Source: Streptomyces sp. NBC_01750 (GTDB lineage Bacteria; Actinomycetota; Actinomycetes; Streptomycetales; Streptomycetaceae). From it: a stretch of DNA of 64,000 nt. Below are positions 18,077-27,403 of the stretch, piece after piece (position 1 is the stretch's first letter; each line of letters starts with the position of its first letter). Position numbers and translations under genes: made by a program. The notes beneath the pieces were generated by a model. That model made no database searches and was not told the DNA's origin. It saw only the letters and a program-made list of their open reading frames with translations. The stretch spans positions 7,070,001-7,134,000 of the forward strand of contig NZ_CP109137.1 of assembly GCF_035918095.1 (NCBI RefSeq), read 5' to 3'.

Positions 18077-19666
18077 GTGGTCGCCGTGGGCGACTCCCCG
18101 CACTATGACGTCATCATCATCGGCAGCGGCGCCGGCGGCGGTACGCTCGCCCACCGGCTGGCCCCCTCCGGTAAACGGGTGCTCATCCTCGAACGCGGTG
18201 ACTATCTCCCGCGTGAGAGAGACAACTGGGACTCCACCGCCGTGTTCGTCAAGGGGAAGTACCGTGCACCGGAATTCTGGTTCGACAAGCACGGCAACGA
18301 GTTCCCGCCCGAGGTCAACTACTACGTCGGAGGCAACACCAAGTTCTACGGCGCCGCCCTCTTCCGGCTGCGGCCCGAGGATTTCGGCGAACTCCGCCAC
18401 CACGACGGTGTCTCACCCGCCTGGCCGATCCGCTACGAAGACCTGGAGCCGTACTACACCCAGGCCGAACACCTCTATCTCGTACACGGGCGACACGGCG
18501 AGGACCCCTGCGAGGGCCCGGCGAGCGCGCAGTACGCGTACCCGCCGGTCCAACACGAGCCACGCATCCAGCAGTTGAGCGACGACCTGGAGAAGCGGGG
18601 CCTGCACCCCTTCCATCTGCCCATCGGCGTCAACCTGAGCCAGGACGGCGAGGGGCGGGCGACCCACTCCAGCGTCTGCATCCGCTGCAATCGGGTGGAC
18701 GGTTTCCCGTGCCTGGTGCGCGGCAAGTCCGACGCCCAGGTGATCTGCGTGGAACCCGCCCTGCAGCACCCCAATGTCGAGATGATCACCAATGCCCGAG
18801 TAGTCAGGCTGGAGACCGACCCGGCGGGACGCAGCGTCAGCACGGTTGTCACCCGGCAGGCGGACGGCTCGGAGGCCCGGTACGCGGCGGATATCGTGGT
18901 CGTCGCCTGCGGGGCGGTCAACTCCGCCGCTCTGCTGCTGGCTTCGGCCAACGACCGGCACCCCCGCGGGCTGGCCAACAGCTCCGACGTGATCGGCCGT
19001 TTCTACATGCGGCACAACAACCTGGCCCTGATGGCCGTGTCGAAGGAGCCCAACGACACCCAGTTCCAGAAGACCCTCGCGCTGCACGACTGGTATCTGG
19101 GCGCGGACGACTGGGACTACCCGCTGGGTGGAATCCAGATGCTCGGCAAGTCCGACGCCGAGCAGATCCACGGCGAGGCCCCGCGCTGGGCCGGGGCGGT
19201 GACCCCCGACATGCCGTTCGAGGTGCTGGCCCACCACGCCGTCGATTTCTGGCTGTGCGGCGAAGACCTTCCGCTGCCCGACAACCGCGTCACTCTGGAC
19301 GGCGACGGCAGCATCCATCTGGCCCTCGACGAGAAGAACAACACCGCAGGACTCAAGCGTCTGCAGCACAAACTCCAGGGCATGCTCGGTCACTTGGGCA
19401 TGCACGAGCACCACTTGCTCTCCCACAGCATCTATCTGCACAAGGGCATGCCGATCGGCGCCACGGCACACCAGGCCGGCACCGTTCGATTCGGCGCAGA
19501 CCCGGCCACCTCCGCCCTGGACATCAACTGCAAGTCCCACGACCTGGACAACCTCTACGTGGTCGACACGAGCTTCTTCCCGAGCATCGGCGCGGTCAAC
19601 CCGTCCCTGACGGCCATCGCCAACGCCCTGCGGGTGGGCGACCACCTCATGGACCGGCTCAGCTGA
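18077..19666 (+). CDS. GMC-family FAD-dependent oxidoreductase
   Basis: Protein of about 529 aa with the FAD-binding motif IIGSGAGGGTLAHRL near the N-terminus and the C-terminal GMC signature NLYVVDTSFFPSIGAVNPSL with the active-site region. A four-cysteine-containing stretch, CIRCNRVDGFPC, resembles that of choline/gluconate-type GMC enzymes. The GTG start at 18077 could be replaced by GTG 18086, which is slightly better spaced from AAGGA. It probably oxidises an alcohol or sugar; electrons may reach the cytochrome bd encoded just downstream. The exact substrate is unknown. Confidence 0.85.
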   Translation: MVAVGDSPHYDVIIIGSGAGGGTLAHRLAPSGKRVLILERGDYLPRERDNWDSTAVFVKGKYRAPEFWFDKHGNEFPPEVNYYVGGNTKFYGAALFRLRPEDFGELRHHDGVSPAWPIRYEDLEPYYTQAEHLYLVHGRHGEDPCEGPASAQYAYPPVQHEPRIQQLSDDLEKRGLHPFHLPIGVNLSQDGEGRATHSSVCIRCNRVDGFPCLVRGKSDAQVICVEPALQHPNVEMITNARVVRLETDPAGRSVSTVVTRQADGSEARYAADIVVVACGAVNSAALLLASANDRHPRGLANSSDVIGRFYMRHNNLALMAVSKEPNDTQFQKTLALHDWYLGADDWDYPLGGIQMLGKSDAEQIHGEAPRWAGAVTPDMPFEVLAHHAVDFWLCGEDLPLPDNRVTLDGDGSIHLALDEKNNTAGLKRLQHKLQGMLGHLGMHEHHLLSHSIYLHKGMPIGATAHQAGTVRFGADPATSALDINCKSHDLDNLYVVDTSFFPSIGAVNPSLTAIANALRVGDHLMDRLS

Positions 19667-19683
19667 CGGCCGGCCGTCAGCTG
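19660..19683 (+). terminator. Perfect 24-bp palindrome spanning the GMC stop codon
   Basis: CAGCTGACGGCC followed immediately by GGCCGTCAGCTG is a perfect 12+12 inverted repeat that includes the TGA stop at 19664-19666. It can form a strong cruciform or hairpin and is most simply a terminator or mRNA 3'-end stabiliser. There is no T tract. Confidence 0.55.
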
Positions 19684-19833
19684 GTCCGACCGGGCGAAGA
19701 TGCTCCGCCCAACGGCCCAACGTCAGCTCGCCGGATGTGCCGCCCCCGGCCGCCGGTGATTCCCTGACGCTCCGGACCCGGCCGGGCCACAGCCCGGCGG
19801 ACCGGGGGCCGCGCAGCGAGGAGGCAGGCAATC

Positions 19834-20673
19834 GTGAATTCCACCGCGGGAGCACCCCAGGGCGTGATCCCGGCACACCTGCTCAAAGGGCAGAAGGCAC
19901 TGGTCACGGGCGCCAACTCCGGAATCGGCAAGGCGACGGCCATCGGTCTTGGCCGGGCCGGCGCCGATGTGGTCGTGAACTATGTGGCCGACCGCGAGTC
20001 CGCCGACCAAGTGGTCAAGGAAATCACCTCGTTCGGAGTGCGCGCTGCGGCGTACGAGGCGGACGTGTCCAAGGAGGACCAGGTCATCGGCATGATGGAC
20101 CGGATGGTCCAGGAGTTCGGGACGATCGACATCCTGGTCGCCAACGCCGGTCTGCAGCGCGACGCCCCGTTCACGGAGATGACCCTCGCCCAGTGGCAGA
20201 AGGTGCTGGACGTCAATCTGACGGGTCAGTTCCTGTGCGCCCGGGAGGCGACGAAGGAGTTTCTGCGCCGCGGGGTCGTCCCGGAGGTGTCGAGCGCGGC
20301 GGGGAAGATCATCTGCATGAGTTCGGTGCATCAGCTCATCCCGTGGGCGGGGCACGTCAACTACGCCTCCTCCAAGGGCGGTGTACAGATGATGATGGAG
20401 ACACTCGCGCAGGAACTCGCACCGCAGAAGATCCGTGTGAACGCGGTTGCCCCGGGAGCCATCAAGACGCCGATCAACCGCAGTGCCTGGGAGACACCGG
20501 AGGCACGGGAAGATCTGATGCGGCTCATCCCGTACAAGCGCATCGGCGACCCCCAGGACATCGCCCATGCCGTCGTCGGCCTCGCCTCCGACCTCATGGA
20601 CTACGTGGTGGGAACCACCCTCTATGTGGACGGCGGGATGACCCTCTTCCCCGGCTTCGCCACCGGCGGCTGA
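19834..20673 (+). CDS. SDR-family oxidoreductase, glucose 1-dehydrogenase-like
   Basis: Protein of 279 aa with TGANSGIGKA cofactor loop, NAG motif, Ser in CMSSVHQ and YASSKGG catalytic Tyr-Lys, and a C-terminal VDGGMTLFPGF. The NVTADRESA-like loop after the second strand (NYVADRESAD) suggests NADP preference. The best-known relatives are bacterial glucose 1-dehydrogenases. The GTG at 19834 is positioned 9 bases after GAGGAGG. Together with the upstream epimerase-gluconokinase fusion it would convert beta-glucose to gluconolactone; substrate assignment is inferred from context. Confidence 0.8.
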   Translation: MNSTAGAPQGVIPAHLLKGQKALVTGANSGIGKATAIGLGRAGADVVVNYVADRESADQVVKEITSFGVRAAAYEADVSKEDQVIGMMDRMVQEFGTIDILVANAGLQRDAPFTEMTLAQWQKVLDVNLTGQFLCAREATKEFLRRGVVPEVSSAAGKIICMSSVHQLIPWAGHVNYASSKGGVQMMMETLAQELAPQKIRVNAVAPGAIKTPINRSAWETPEAREDLMRLIPYKRIGDPQDIAHAVVGLASDLMDYVVGTTLYVDGGMTLFPGFATGG

Positions 20674-20718
20674 CCTTCCCCTGATCTCCTCGCGCCATCC
20701 CGAGCAGCAAAGGCACGT

Positions 20719-22203
20719 ATGTACACCACGGTCCACCTGCTGGCGGACGCCCCGGCCCAACTGCTTCCGGCCAGAGAGCTCATGGCCTTCACGCTCGCCT
20801 CCCACATCATCCTGGTTCCCATGGGGGTGGCGCTGCCGTTCATCACCCTGGTGATGCACTACCGCGGTATGCGCAGGAAGGACCCCGTCGCCCTGCTGCT
20901 GGCGCGGCGCTGGTCGGCCGTCATGGCGGTGCAGTTCGCGGTCGGTGTCGTCACCGGCACCGTCCTGACCTTCGAGTTCGGTCTGCTCTGGCCGGGGCTG
21001 ATGGGCAGGTGGGGTGATGTCTTCGGCATCGGATTCGGCGTCGAGGCCTGGGCGTTCTTCCTCGAGGCGGTGCTCATCGCCATCTATCTGTACGGCTGGC
21101 GCAGACTGAAGCCGCGCACCCACTTCCTCCTCGGGCTGCCGCTGCCGGTTACCGCGCTGCTCGGGGCGTTCGGCATCCTGGCCGCCAACTCGTGGATGAA
21201 CACGCCGCAGGGCTTCTCCCTCGACTCCGACGGCAACCCCGTCGACGTGCACATCTGGAAGGCCATCTTCACCCCGATGTTCGGGCCGCAGTACTGGCAC
21301 TTCGTCGTGGCGATGCTGGTGACCGCCGGCTATGTCGTGGCCGGCGTCTACGCCGTCGGCCTGCTGCGCGGCCGCCGGGACCACTACCACCGGCTCGGTT
21401 TCACCATCCCCTTCACCATCGCCGCGGTCCTCACCCCGGTGCAGCTCATGCTGGGCGACTCCATCGCCCGGTCGGTCTTCCACAAACAGCCGGTGAAGTT
21501 CGCGGCCACGGAGATCGTCTGGAAGACCGACACCCATGTGCCGGAGTACCTGTTCGGCCGAATGCACCCGGACGGAAGCATCTCCGGCGGCATCAAGATC
21601 CCGCAGCTCGACTCCATCCTGGCCGGCTTCAGCCCCCGCACCAAGGTGACCGGACTGAGCTCCGTGCCGGCGAGCGACCGGCCGACGGCCACTCAGGCCA
21701 CCATCGCCCACTGGGCCTTCGACCTCATGGTCGTGATCGGCTCCCTGCTGGTACTGCTCGCCCTCTGGTACGGCCTGGTCTGGCTGCGGAACCGAAGGCT
21801 GCCCGACTCGAAGTGGTTCTTCCGCGGCGCCGCGTGCGCGGGCGTCGCCTCCGTTGCCGCGGTCGAGTGCGGCTGGGTCACCACGGAGGTGGGGCGCCAG
21901 CCCTGGATCGTCTACCAGAACATGCGGGTCGCCGAAGCGGTGACGTCGACCCGCTCCACCAGCCTGTGGATCATGTTCGGCCTGGTGATCGTGGTGTACG
22001 TCTTCGTCTTCGGCTCGTTCCTCGCCATCCTGCTCAAGATGCGCACCGGCTGGCGCCTCGCCGACGAACGGCAGGCGGCCGGGAAGCCGGTCGAGGTACC
22101 GGAGGCGGACACCCCCTACGGACCGCGCGCCCCGGTCCCGGCGGGCAACGCCCCGTCCTCCGGCAGCGGCGGGTCGGCACCGGCCGGGGAAGGCCCGTCA
22201 TGA
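20719..22203 (+). CDS. cydA: Cytochrome bd oxidase subunit I
   Basis: Membrane protein of 494 aa with about nine transmembrane helices. The first conserved haem-ligand His lies in LASHIILVP, the glutamates of the proton/haem site in FGVEAWAFFLEA, and the GRQPW signature in TTEVGRQPWIVYQNMR. The quinol loop is the short form, as in the cyanide-insensitive CIO group. It oxidises quinol and reduces oxygen at the cytoplasmic membrane. The last base of the gene overlaps the start of cydB (ATGA). Confidence 0.94.
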   Translation: MYTTVHLLADAPAQLLPARELMAFTLASHIILVPMGVALPFITLVMHYRGMRRKDPVALLLARRWSAVMAVQFAVGVVTGTVLTFEFGLLWPGLMGRWGDVFGIGFGVEAWAFFLEAVLIAIYLYGWRRLKPRTHFLLGLPLPVTALLGAFGILAANSWMNTPQGFSLDSDGNPVDVHIWKAIFTPMFGPQYWHFVVAMLVTAGYVVAGVYAVGLLRGRRDHYHRLGFTIPFTIAAVLTPVQLMLGDSIARSVFHKQPVKFAATEIVWKTDTHVPEYLFGRMHPDGSISGGIKIPQLDSILAGFSPRTKVTGLSSVPASDRPTATQATIAHWAFDLMVVIGSLLVLLALWYGLVWLRNRRLPDSKWFFRGAACAGVASVAAVECGWVTTEVGRQPWIVYQNMRVAEAVTSTRSTSLWIMFGLVIVVYVFVFGSFLAILLKMRTGWRLADERQAAGKPVEVPEADTPYGPRAPVPAGNAPSSGSGGSAPAGEGPS

Positions 22204-23255
22204 CCGCGGACCTCATCGCTGTGGTGATGCTGCTCGCGGTGGCCGCTTACGCCTGCGCCGGCGGGACCGACTACGGGGCCGGCTTCTGGGACCTGACCGC
22301 CGGCGGCGCGGAACGCGGCAAGCGCCCCCGATGGCTGATCGACCACGCCATGGCCCCGGTGTGGGAGGTCAACAATGTCTGGCTGATCTTCATCTTCGTC
22401 ATCATGTGGACCGGGTTCCCGACCCTGTTCCAGACCCTGTTCTCCGCGATGTGGCTGCCGCTGGCGCTGGCCGCCGTCGGCATGGTCCTGCGGGGTGCCG
22501 GTTTCGCCCTGCGCAAGCCTGCCCGGCGTATCGCAGGCCGACGCCTCTTCGGGGCCGTGTTCGCCGTCGCCTCGCTGCTCACGCCGTTCTTCCTCGGCGC
22601 GGCCGTCGGCGGGGTCGCTTCCGGCCGGGTGGCACCGGGGACCGAGCCCTCGGCCGACGCCTGGTCCAACCCCACCTCCATCATCTTCGGTCTGGTCGCC
22701 ATCGCGGCGACGGCCTTCCTCGGTGCCGTGTTCCTGGCCGGGGACGCCCGGCGCTTCGAGGCGCCCGATCTGGTCGGCTACTTCCGGCTGCGAGCGCTCG
22801 GGGCCCTCGCCGTGCTCGCCGTACTGGCCGTGATCACGCTGTTCGTCACCTATGGCGACGCCCCCTATGTGTGGCACGGCCTCACTCACGGCCTCGGGCT
22901 CGCCCTCGTCGTCGTCGCCGCGGTGGCCACGCTCGCCACCGCGTGGCTGCTGCTGCGTACATCCGTTGCCTGGTCGCGGGTCACGGCCGTCGGGGCGGTC
23001 GCGGCGGTCATCATCGCCTGGGGCATGGCCCAGCGGCCCTACCTCCTCCCCACCTCGCTGACCGTGGCCGACGGCGCCGGCGCTCCCACCACTCTGCGCT
23101 GGCTGGCGTTGGTCACCCTGGTGGCGGTCGTGCTCGTCGGCCCGGCCGTCGTCCTCCTGTACTGGCTGGACACCCACGGCGAACTGGAACCTCTCACCGA
23201 AGCCGATCTGCGGCGAAGCGGTACGGGCGGCGACGGTGCGGCCGACAGCGTCTGA
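22200..23255 (+). CDS. cydB: Cytochrome bd oxidase subunit II
   Basis: Membrane protein of 351 aa, opening with GGTDYGAGFWDL and AMAPVWEVNNVWLIF, both typical of CydB/CioB. Starts at an ATG that overlaps the cydA stop by 4 bases, so translation is coupled. Length is normal. The usual assembly ABC transporter genes cydD and cydC are not adjacent. Confidence 0.93.
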   Translation: MTADLIAVVMLLAVAAYACAGGTDYGAGFWDLTAGGAERGKRPRWLIDHAMAPVWEVNNVWLIFIFVIMWTGFPTLFQTLFSAMWLPLALAAVGMVLRGAGFALRKPARRIAGRRLFGAVFAVASLLTPFFLGAAVGGVASGRVAPGTEPSADAWSNPTSIIFGLVAIAATAFLGAVFLAGDARRFEAPDLVGYFRLRALGALAVLAVLAVITLFVTYGDAPYVWHGLTHGLGLALVVVAAVATLATAWLLLRTSVAWSRVTAVGAVAAVIIAWGMAQRPYLLPTSLTVADGAGAPTTLRWLALVTLVAVVLVGPAVVLLYWLDTHGELEPLTEADLRRSGTGGDGAADSV

Positions 23256-23303
23256 CCACGGTGCGGCGCGGAACTCGCGGTACTTCCGAGGGGTGAAGCC
23301 GCT

Positions 23304-25109
23304 CTGACCGAAGACGAGATTCTGCTGGGCATCGGCCTGACCGTGGCGCTCGCCGTGGGCTCCCAGATCCTGGCGAGCCGGCTGCGGGTTCCCGCGCTGA
23401 TCGTGCTGCTGCCCGTCGGCTTCGCCGCCGGCGCCCTGACCGATGTCGTCCAGCCCGACCGGCTGGTGGGGCCGGACTTCTCCTCGCTGGTGTCCCTCTC
23501 GGTGGCGGTGATCCTCTACGACGCGGGCCTGGGCCTCGAGTTGCGCCATCTCACCGGCGAAACCCGCCGGGTCGTGGCCCGGTTGATCGTGCTGGGCGTG
23601 CTCATCACCTGGGGAGCCACCGTGGCCATGGCCCCCGCGCTGTTCGACGTCCCGCTCGCAGTGGCCGTGATGACGGGTGTGATCCTCGTCGTGTCCGGGC
23701 CGACCGTCGTCGGCCCGCTGCTGGACCACGTCCGACCGACGGACAAGGCGCGGCGGATTCTGATCTGGGAAGGGTCCCTGATCGACCCGGTCGGCGGCAT
23801 TCTCGGCGCCCTCGTCTTCCACGCCATCCTCGCCGGCGGGTTGAGCTCCGGCCGCGGATTCCCCATCACCGAATTCCTCGTCAGCCTGGCCGTCGGGCTG
23901 ATCGGCGGCGCGGTCGGGGCGGCGCTGCTGTGGCTGACGCTGCGTACGCTCCGGCTCGGCGAGACGCTCGGCACGCTCGCGCAGCTGGCAACGGTCATCG
24001 CGGTGTCCGCCGGGTGCGACATGGTGCGTGACGACACCGGTCTCATCGCCGCGATCATCGCCGGGCTGACGGTCGCCAACCTCCCCGGTCTCGACATGCC
24101 CGCACGCCGGCCCTTCTTCGAAACGCTCGTCCAGCTGATCATCGGCCTGCTGTTCATCTCCATCTCGGCGACGGTGACCCCGGCGTCCGTCGTCCCCGTG
24201 CTGCTGCCGTCCCTCGCCCTTGTCGCCGCCCTCGTCCTGGTCGTGCGACCGCTGGTCGCCTTCCTCTCCACCGTCAGGACCGACCTCAGCTCCGGAGAAC
24301 GGGCCTTCATCGGCTGGATGGCGCCCCGCGGCATCGTGGCCGCCTCCACGGCGTCGGCGTTCTCGGCCACCCTCGTCGACGAGGGGCTGAACGGGGCCTC
24401 CAAGATCCTTCCGATCACCTTCCTGGTGATCGTGGGAACTGTCCTGCTGTACGCGCTGACGGCCGCCCCGGTGGCCGCGCGGCTGGGCGTCATCAGGTCC
24501 GCGCGCACCAGACCCCTGCTGGTGGGCGGCGACCCCTGGGTGATCGGCCTGGGACGGTCGCTGCGCTCCGCCGGGCTCGACGTGCTGATGTGGGCCGGTC
24601 TCGAGGCACAGCGGGAACAGATCAGAGAGGCGGGTATCGAGCTGGCCTCCGGGGAACTGCTGGCCACCGCCGCCGACCCCAAGGCGCGGCTGGAGGGAGT
24701 CACGGCGGTCTTCCTGCTCACCGACGACGACGATTTCAACGCCCTCGCCTCGGTCATGGTGCAGGACAGCGTCGAGGGCCCGGTCTACCGGGTCGGCCCG
24801 CCGCACGACAGCCACGGCGTCATCGCCCCCTACACCGGCGGTGACATCCTCTTCGGCAGGTCACTCGTCCGGCACACCCTGGCGGCCAGGTACGAGCAGG
24901 GCGTCCGCTTCCTCGTACAGCCCGCCTCCGAGCCGCTCCCGCCGGAGCACGACACGCTGTTCGTCGTACGGGCCAACGGCCGGCTGGACCCGGTCACCGA
25001 GGCACAGACGGTCACCTTGCAGCGAGGCGACACCGTCGTACTCCTCGGCCCTTTCCCGCCGGGCCCGGCGACGTCCGCCCCCGGCGGCGACGTCCGCGCC
25101 GGGCATTGA
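23304..25109 (+). CDS. CPA1-type cation:proton antiporter (NhaP-like), probable CTG start
   Basis: Sodium/proton-exchanger family membrane protein of about 601 aa with some 12 helices and a cytoplasmic C-terminal domain of about 180 residues (TrkA-N/C-like, with TDDDDFNALASVMVQD). The first standard start codon in frame, GTG 23343, would cut through the first helix. Translating back to 23304 restores LTEDEILLGIGLTVALAVGS, the beginning expected for this family, and CTG 23304 lies 9 bases after GAGGGGTG. No ATG, GTG or TTG exists in frame between the cydB stop and 23343, so a CTG start is likely. Confidence 0.8.
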   Translation: MTEDEILLGIGLTVALAVGSQILASRLRVPALIVLLPVGFAAGALTDVVQPDRLVGPDFSSLVSLSVAVILYDAGLGLELRHLTGETRRVVARLIVLGVLITWGATVAMAPALFDVPLAVAVMTGVILVVSGPTVVGPLLDHVRPTDKARRILIWEGSLIDPVGGILGALVFHAILAGGLSSGRGFPITEFLVSLAVGLIGGAVGAALLWLTLRTLRLGETLGTLAQLATVIAVSAGCDMVRDDTGLIAAIIAGLTVANLPGLDMPARRPFFETLVQLIIGLLFISISATVTPASVVPVLLPSLALVAALVLVVRPLVAFLSTVRTDLSSGERAFIGWMAPRGIVAASTASAFSATLVDEGLNGASKILPITFLVIVGTVLLYALTAAPVAARLGVIRSARTRPLLVGGDPWVIGLGRSLRSAGLDVLMWAGLEAQREQIREAGIELASGELLATAADPKARLEGVTAVFLLTDDDDFNALASVMVQDSVEGPVYRVGPPHDSHGVIAPYTGGDILFGRSLVRHTLAARYEQGVRFLVQPASEPLPPEHDTLFVVRANGRLDPVTEAQTVTLQRGDTVVLLGPFPPGPATSAPGGDVRAGH

Positions 25110-25112
25110 CCG

Positions 25113-27029
25113 TCAGCCGCCGGCGATCGGCCGGTCCCCGGTCGGCACCGCCGTGACCGGAGCCGCAGTACCGAGCGGGATCGAAGTCCCCACCTGAGAC
25201 GTCCGGGTCAAGGTCGCGTCCAGGGTGATGGCCGCGTCGATCAGCGCCAGATGGGTGAACGCCTGCGGGAAATTGCCCAGTTGTCGCCCCGTCAGGTCGA
25301 TCTCCTCGGAGTACAGGCCGAGATGGTTGGCGTACGTCAGCATCTTCTCCAGCACGAGTCTGGCCTGATCGGTCCGCCCGGCCCGCGCCAGTGCGTCGAC
25401 GTACATGAACGTGCACAGGGAGAAGGTCCCTTCGGAGCCGCGCAGCCCGTCGGGCGACGCCTCGGGGTTGTACCGGTAGACCAGGCTGTCGGTGACCAGC
25501 TCCCGGTCCATCGCGTCCAGCGTGGACTTCCACATCGGGTCGTCGGGGGTGATGAAGCCCACCGTCGGCATCCGCAGCAGCGAGGAGTCGAGCACATCGC
25601 TGCCGTAGTGCTGGACGAATGCCTTGCGCTGCGGGTCCCAGCCCTTGGCCAGGATCTGGTCGTAGATCTTGTCGCGCTCACTGCTCCAGCGGACGATCGC
25701 GGCCGGCCGGCCGCTGGCGGCCGCGAGCCGCAGCGCGCGGTCGAAGGCGACCCAGGACATCACCCTGCCGTAGGTGAAGTTCTTGCGGCCGCCCCGCGTC
25801 TCCCACAGGCCCTCCCCGGCCTGGTCCCAGTGATCGGTGAGCCAGTCGAGGATCGTGTGCAGCGAGGTCCAGCCCCGGTGGTCCAGCTGGATTCCGCGCT
25901 GGTGGGCGAAGAAGATGCTGTCCAGCGCCTCGCCGTAGATGTCCAGTTGCAGCTGGGTCGCGGCGCCGTTGCCGATGCGTACAGGGGCCGAGCGCTGGTA
26001 CCCCTCCCAGTGCTCCAGGACCTCTTCGACGAGGTCGGATGAGCCGTCGACCCGGTACATGATGTTCAGCGGTCCCGTGTCACCGTCGCTGCCGGCCTTC
26101 TCCTTCACCCGGTCGCGCAGCCAGCCGATGAACGCGGTCGCCTCCTCCTTGAACCCCAGCCCCAGCAGGGCGTACACGGAGAACGAGGCGTCGCGGATCC
26201 AGGTGAACCGGTAGTCCCAGTTGCGCTCGCCACCGAGTTGCTCCGGCAGCCCCGCCGTCGGGGCCGCCACCAGGGCGCCGCTGGGCGCGTACGTCATCAG
26301 CTTCAGCGTCACGGCGGAGCGCCCGACCGCCTCCCGCCACCGGCCCGAGTACCGGGACTGGCCGAGCCAGGACCGCCAGTACTGGACGGTGTCGTCGAAG
26401 AGCTGCTCGAACTCGGTGAGGCGGATCTCGCGCGGCGGTCCGCCGGCGGACGACTCCATGACCAGGCCCCGCTGCTCACCTGCCTGCAGGGTCAGCGAGA
26501 AGTGCAGATCCTCTTCGCCCGTAAGGGGGTTCACCAGTCGCTTGTCCCCCGGCTCGCGGACCGCGTGCACGGTCAGCTCCATATCGTCCGCGGCGAACAC
26601 CGCTCCGTGGTCGGTGATGTGCAGCTTGTGCGGCTTGCGGCCGTAGTCGAAGCGGGGGGCGATGCGGATCTCGAAGGTCATGCTGCCGCGCACGCAGCGG
26701 AGCATGCGGACCAGACGGTGACGAGGGGTGGCCGTCCGCCCGGTCACCGGCATGAAGTCGACCACCTCGCCGGCGCCCGCCTCGGTCATGAACCGGGTCA
26801 CCAGAACCGCGGTGTCGGGAAAGTACAACTGCTTGGTCGCGTAGGTCTTCTGCGCCGGGGAGACCGAGAAATGCCCGCCCTTCTCACGGTCCAGCAGAGC
26901 GCCGAACACACTTGGCGAGTCGAAGCGCGGACAGCAGAACCAGTCGATCGTCCCGTCGGTGGTCACCAGCGCCGCGGTCTGCAGATCACCGATCAGGCCG
27001 TGATTCTCGATCAGCGGGTAGTCGTCCAT
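25113..27029 (-). CDS. Glycoside hydrolase family 15 enzyme (trehalase/glucoamylase type)
   Basis: Protein of 638 aa beginning DYPLIENHGLIGDLQTAALV, with the N-terminal beta domain followed by the (alpha/alpha)6 barrel. The first acid region, NWDYRFTWIRDASF, and the second, LYSEEIDLTGRQLGNFPQAF, match GH15 proteins of actinobacteria, several of which are trehalases. The ATG at 27029 follows GGAAGGGG on the minus strand; the frame is open further upstream but without family similarity. It converges on the antiporter with only 3 bases between stops. It would release glucose from trehalose or alpha-glucans, feeding the neighbouring glucose-oxidation genes. Confidence 0.88.
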   Translation of the reverse strand: MDDYPLIENHGLIGDLQTAALVTTDGTIDWFCCPRFDSPSVFGALLDREKGGHFSVSPAQKTYATKQLYFPDTAVLVTRFMTEAGAGEVVDFMPVTGRTATPRHRLVRMLRCVRGSMTFEIRIAPRFDYGRKPHKLHITDHGAVFAADDMELTVHAVREPGDKRLVNPLTGEEDLHFSLTLQAGEQRGLVMESSAGGPPREIRLTEFEQLFDDTVQYWRSWLGQSRYSGRWREAVGRSAVTLKLMTYAPSGALVAAPTAGLPEQLGGERNWDYRFTWIRDASFSVYALLGLGFKEEATAFIGWLRDRVKEKAGSDGDTGPLNIMYRVDGSSDLVEEVLEHWEGYQRSAPVRIGNGAATQLQLDIYGEALDSIFFAHQRGIQLDHRGWTSLHTILDWLTDHWDQAGEGLWETRGGRKNFTYGRVMSWVAFDRALRLAAASGRPAAIVRWSSERDKIYDQILAKGWDPQRKAFVQHYGSDVLDSSLLRMPTVGFITPDDPMWKSTLDAMDRELVTDSLVYRYNPEASPDGLRGSEGTFSLCTFMYVDALARAGRTDQARLVLEKMLTYANHLGLYSEEIDLTGRQLGNFPQAFTHLALIDAAITLDATLTRTSQVGTSIPLGTAAPVTAVPTGDRPIAGG

Positions 27030-27403
27030 CGTGAGCCCCTTCCTGCCCGGGCCGAAAAACGCACGGCCTGCACGACCCCCCAGGTACGGCTCGGCGGCAT
27101 CACGGAGATCAACCGCCATACGCCGTCGCGCCGGTCCGGTGCCACCCGGACAGCTTAAGCAAGGAACTCGCCACGGGCCTGCCGAGCAGGGCGGGGCCGG
27201 GCCTTTGAGCGGCGGAAACACGGCGCGGAGCCGGAAGTGCGCACTACCGGGAAGCCCGGACAGAGTCCCGTTTCCTGCGCCCGCCGATGTACGGCGTTAG
27301 CGTGGATCCGAAGGCCGCATTCCAGCGCTCAACTCGGAGGGTGCCCCGTGCTGTGGAGTCCTGCGCCGGTGCCCGGGAGGGGAACGGTCCGCGGGTGCCG
27401 ACG
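27030..27403. other. Divergent intergenic region between GH15 and DUF2254 genes
   Basis: About 370 bases that must hold both divergent promoters. An in-frame GTG at 27341 could extend the DUF2254 protein, but the reading frame here has no recognisable similarity. No repeat, RNA gene or certain promoter was identified. Confidence 0.4.

Noticed and set aside
15005..18403. 1100-codon antisense frame across gluconokinase-epimerase and cyclase genes
   Set aside because: Runs through three well-supported plus-strand genes; composition typical of a high-GC shadow.
19723..21711. Long antisense frame across the SDR and cydA genes
   Set aside because: His/Asp/Arg-rich shadow of clear genes; no motifs.
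22116..24815. Antisense frame opposite cydB and antiporter
   Set aside because: Low-complexity shadow lacking a fold or start signal.
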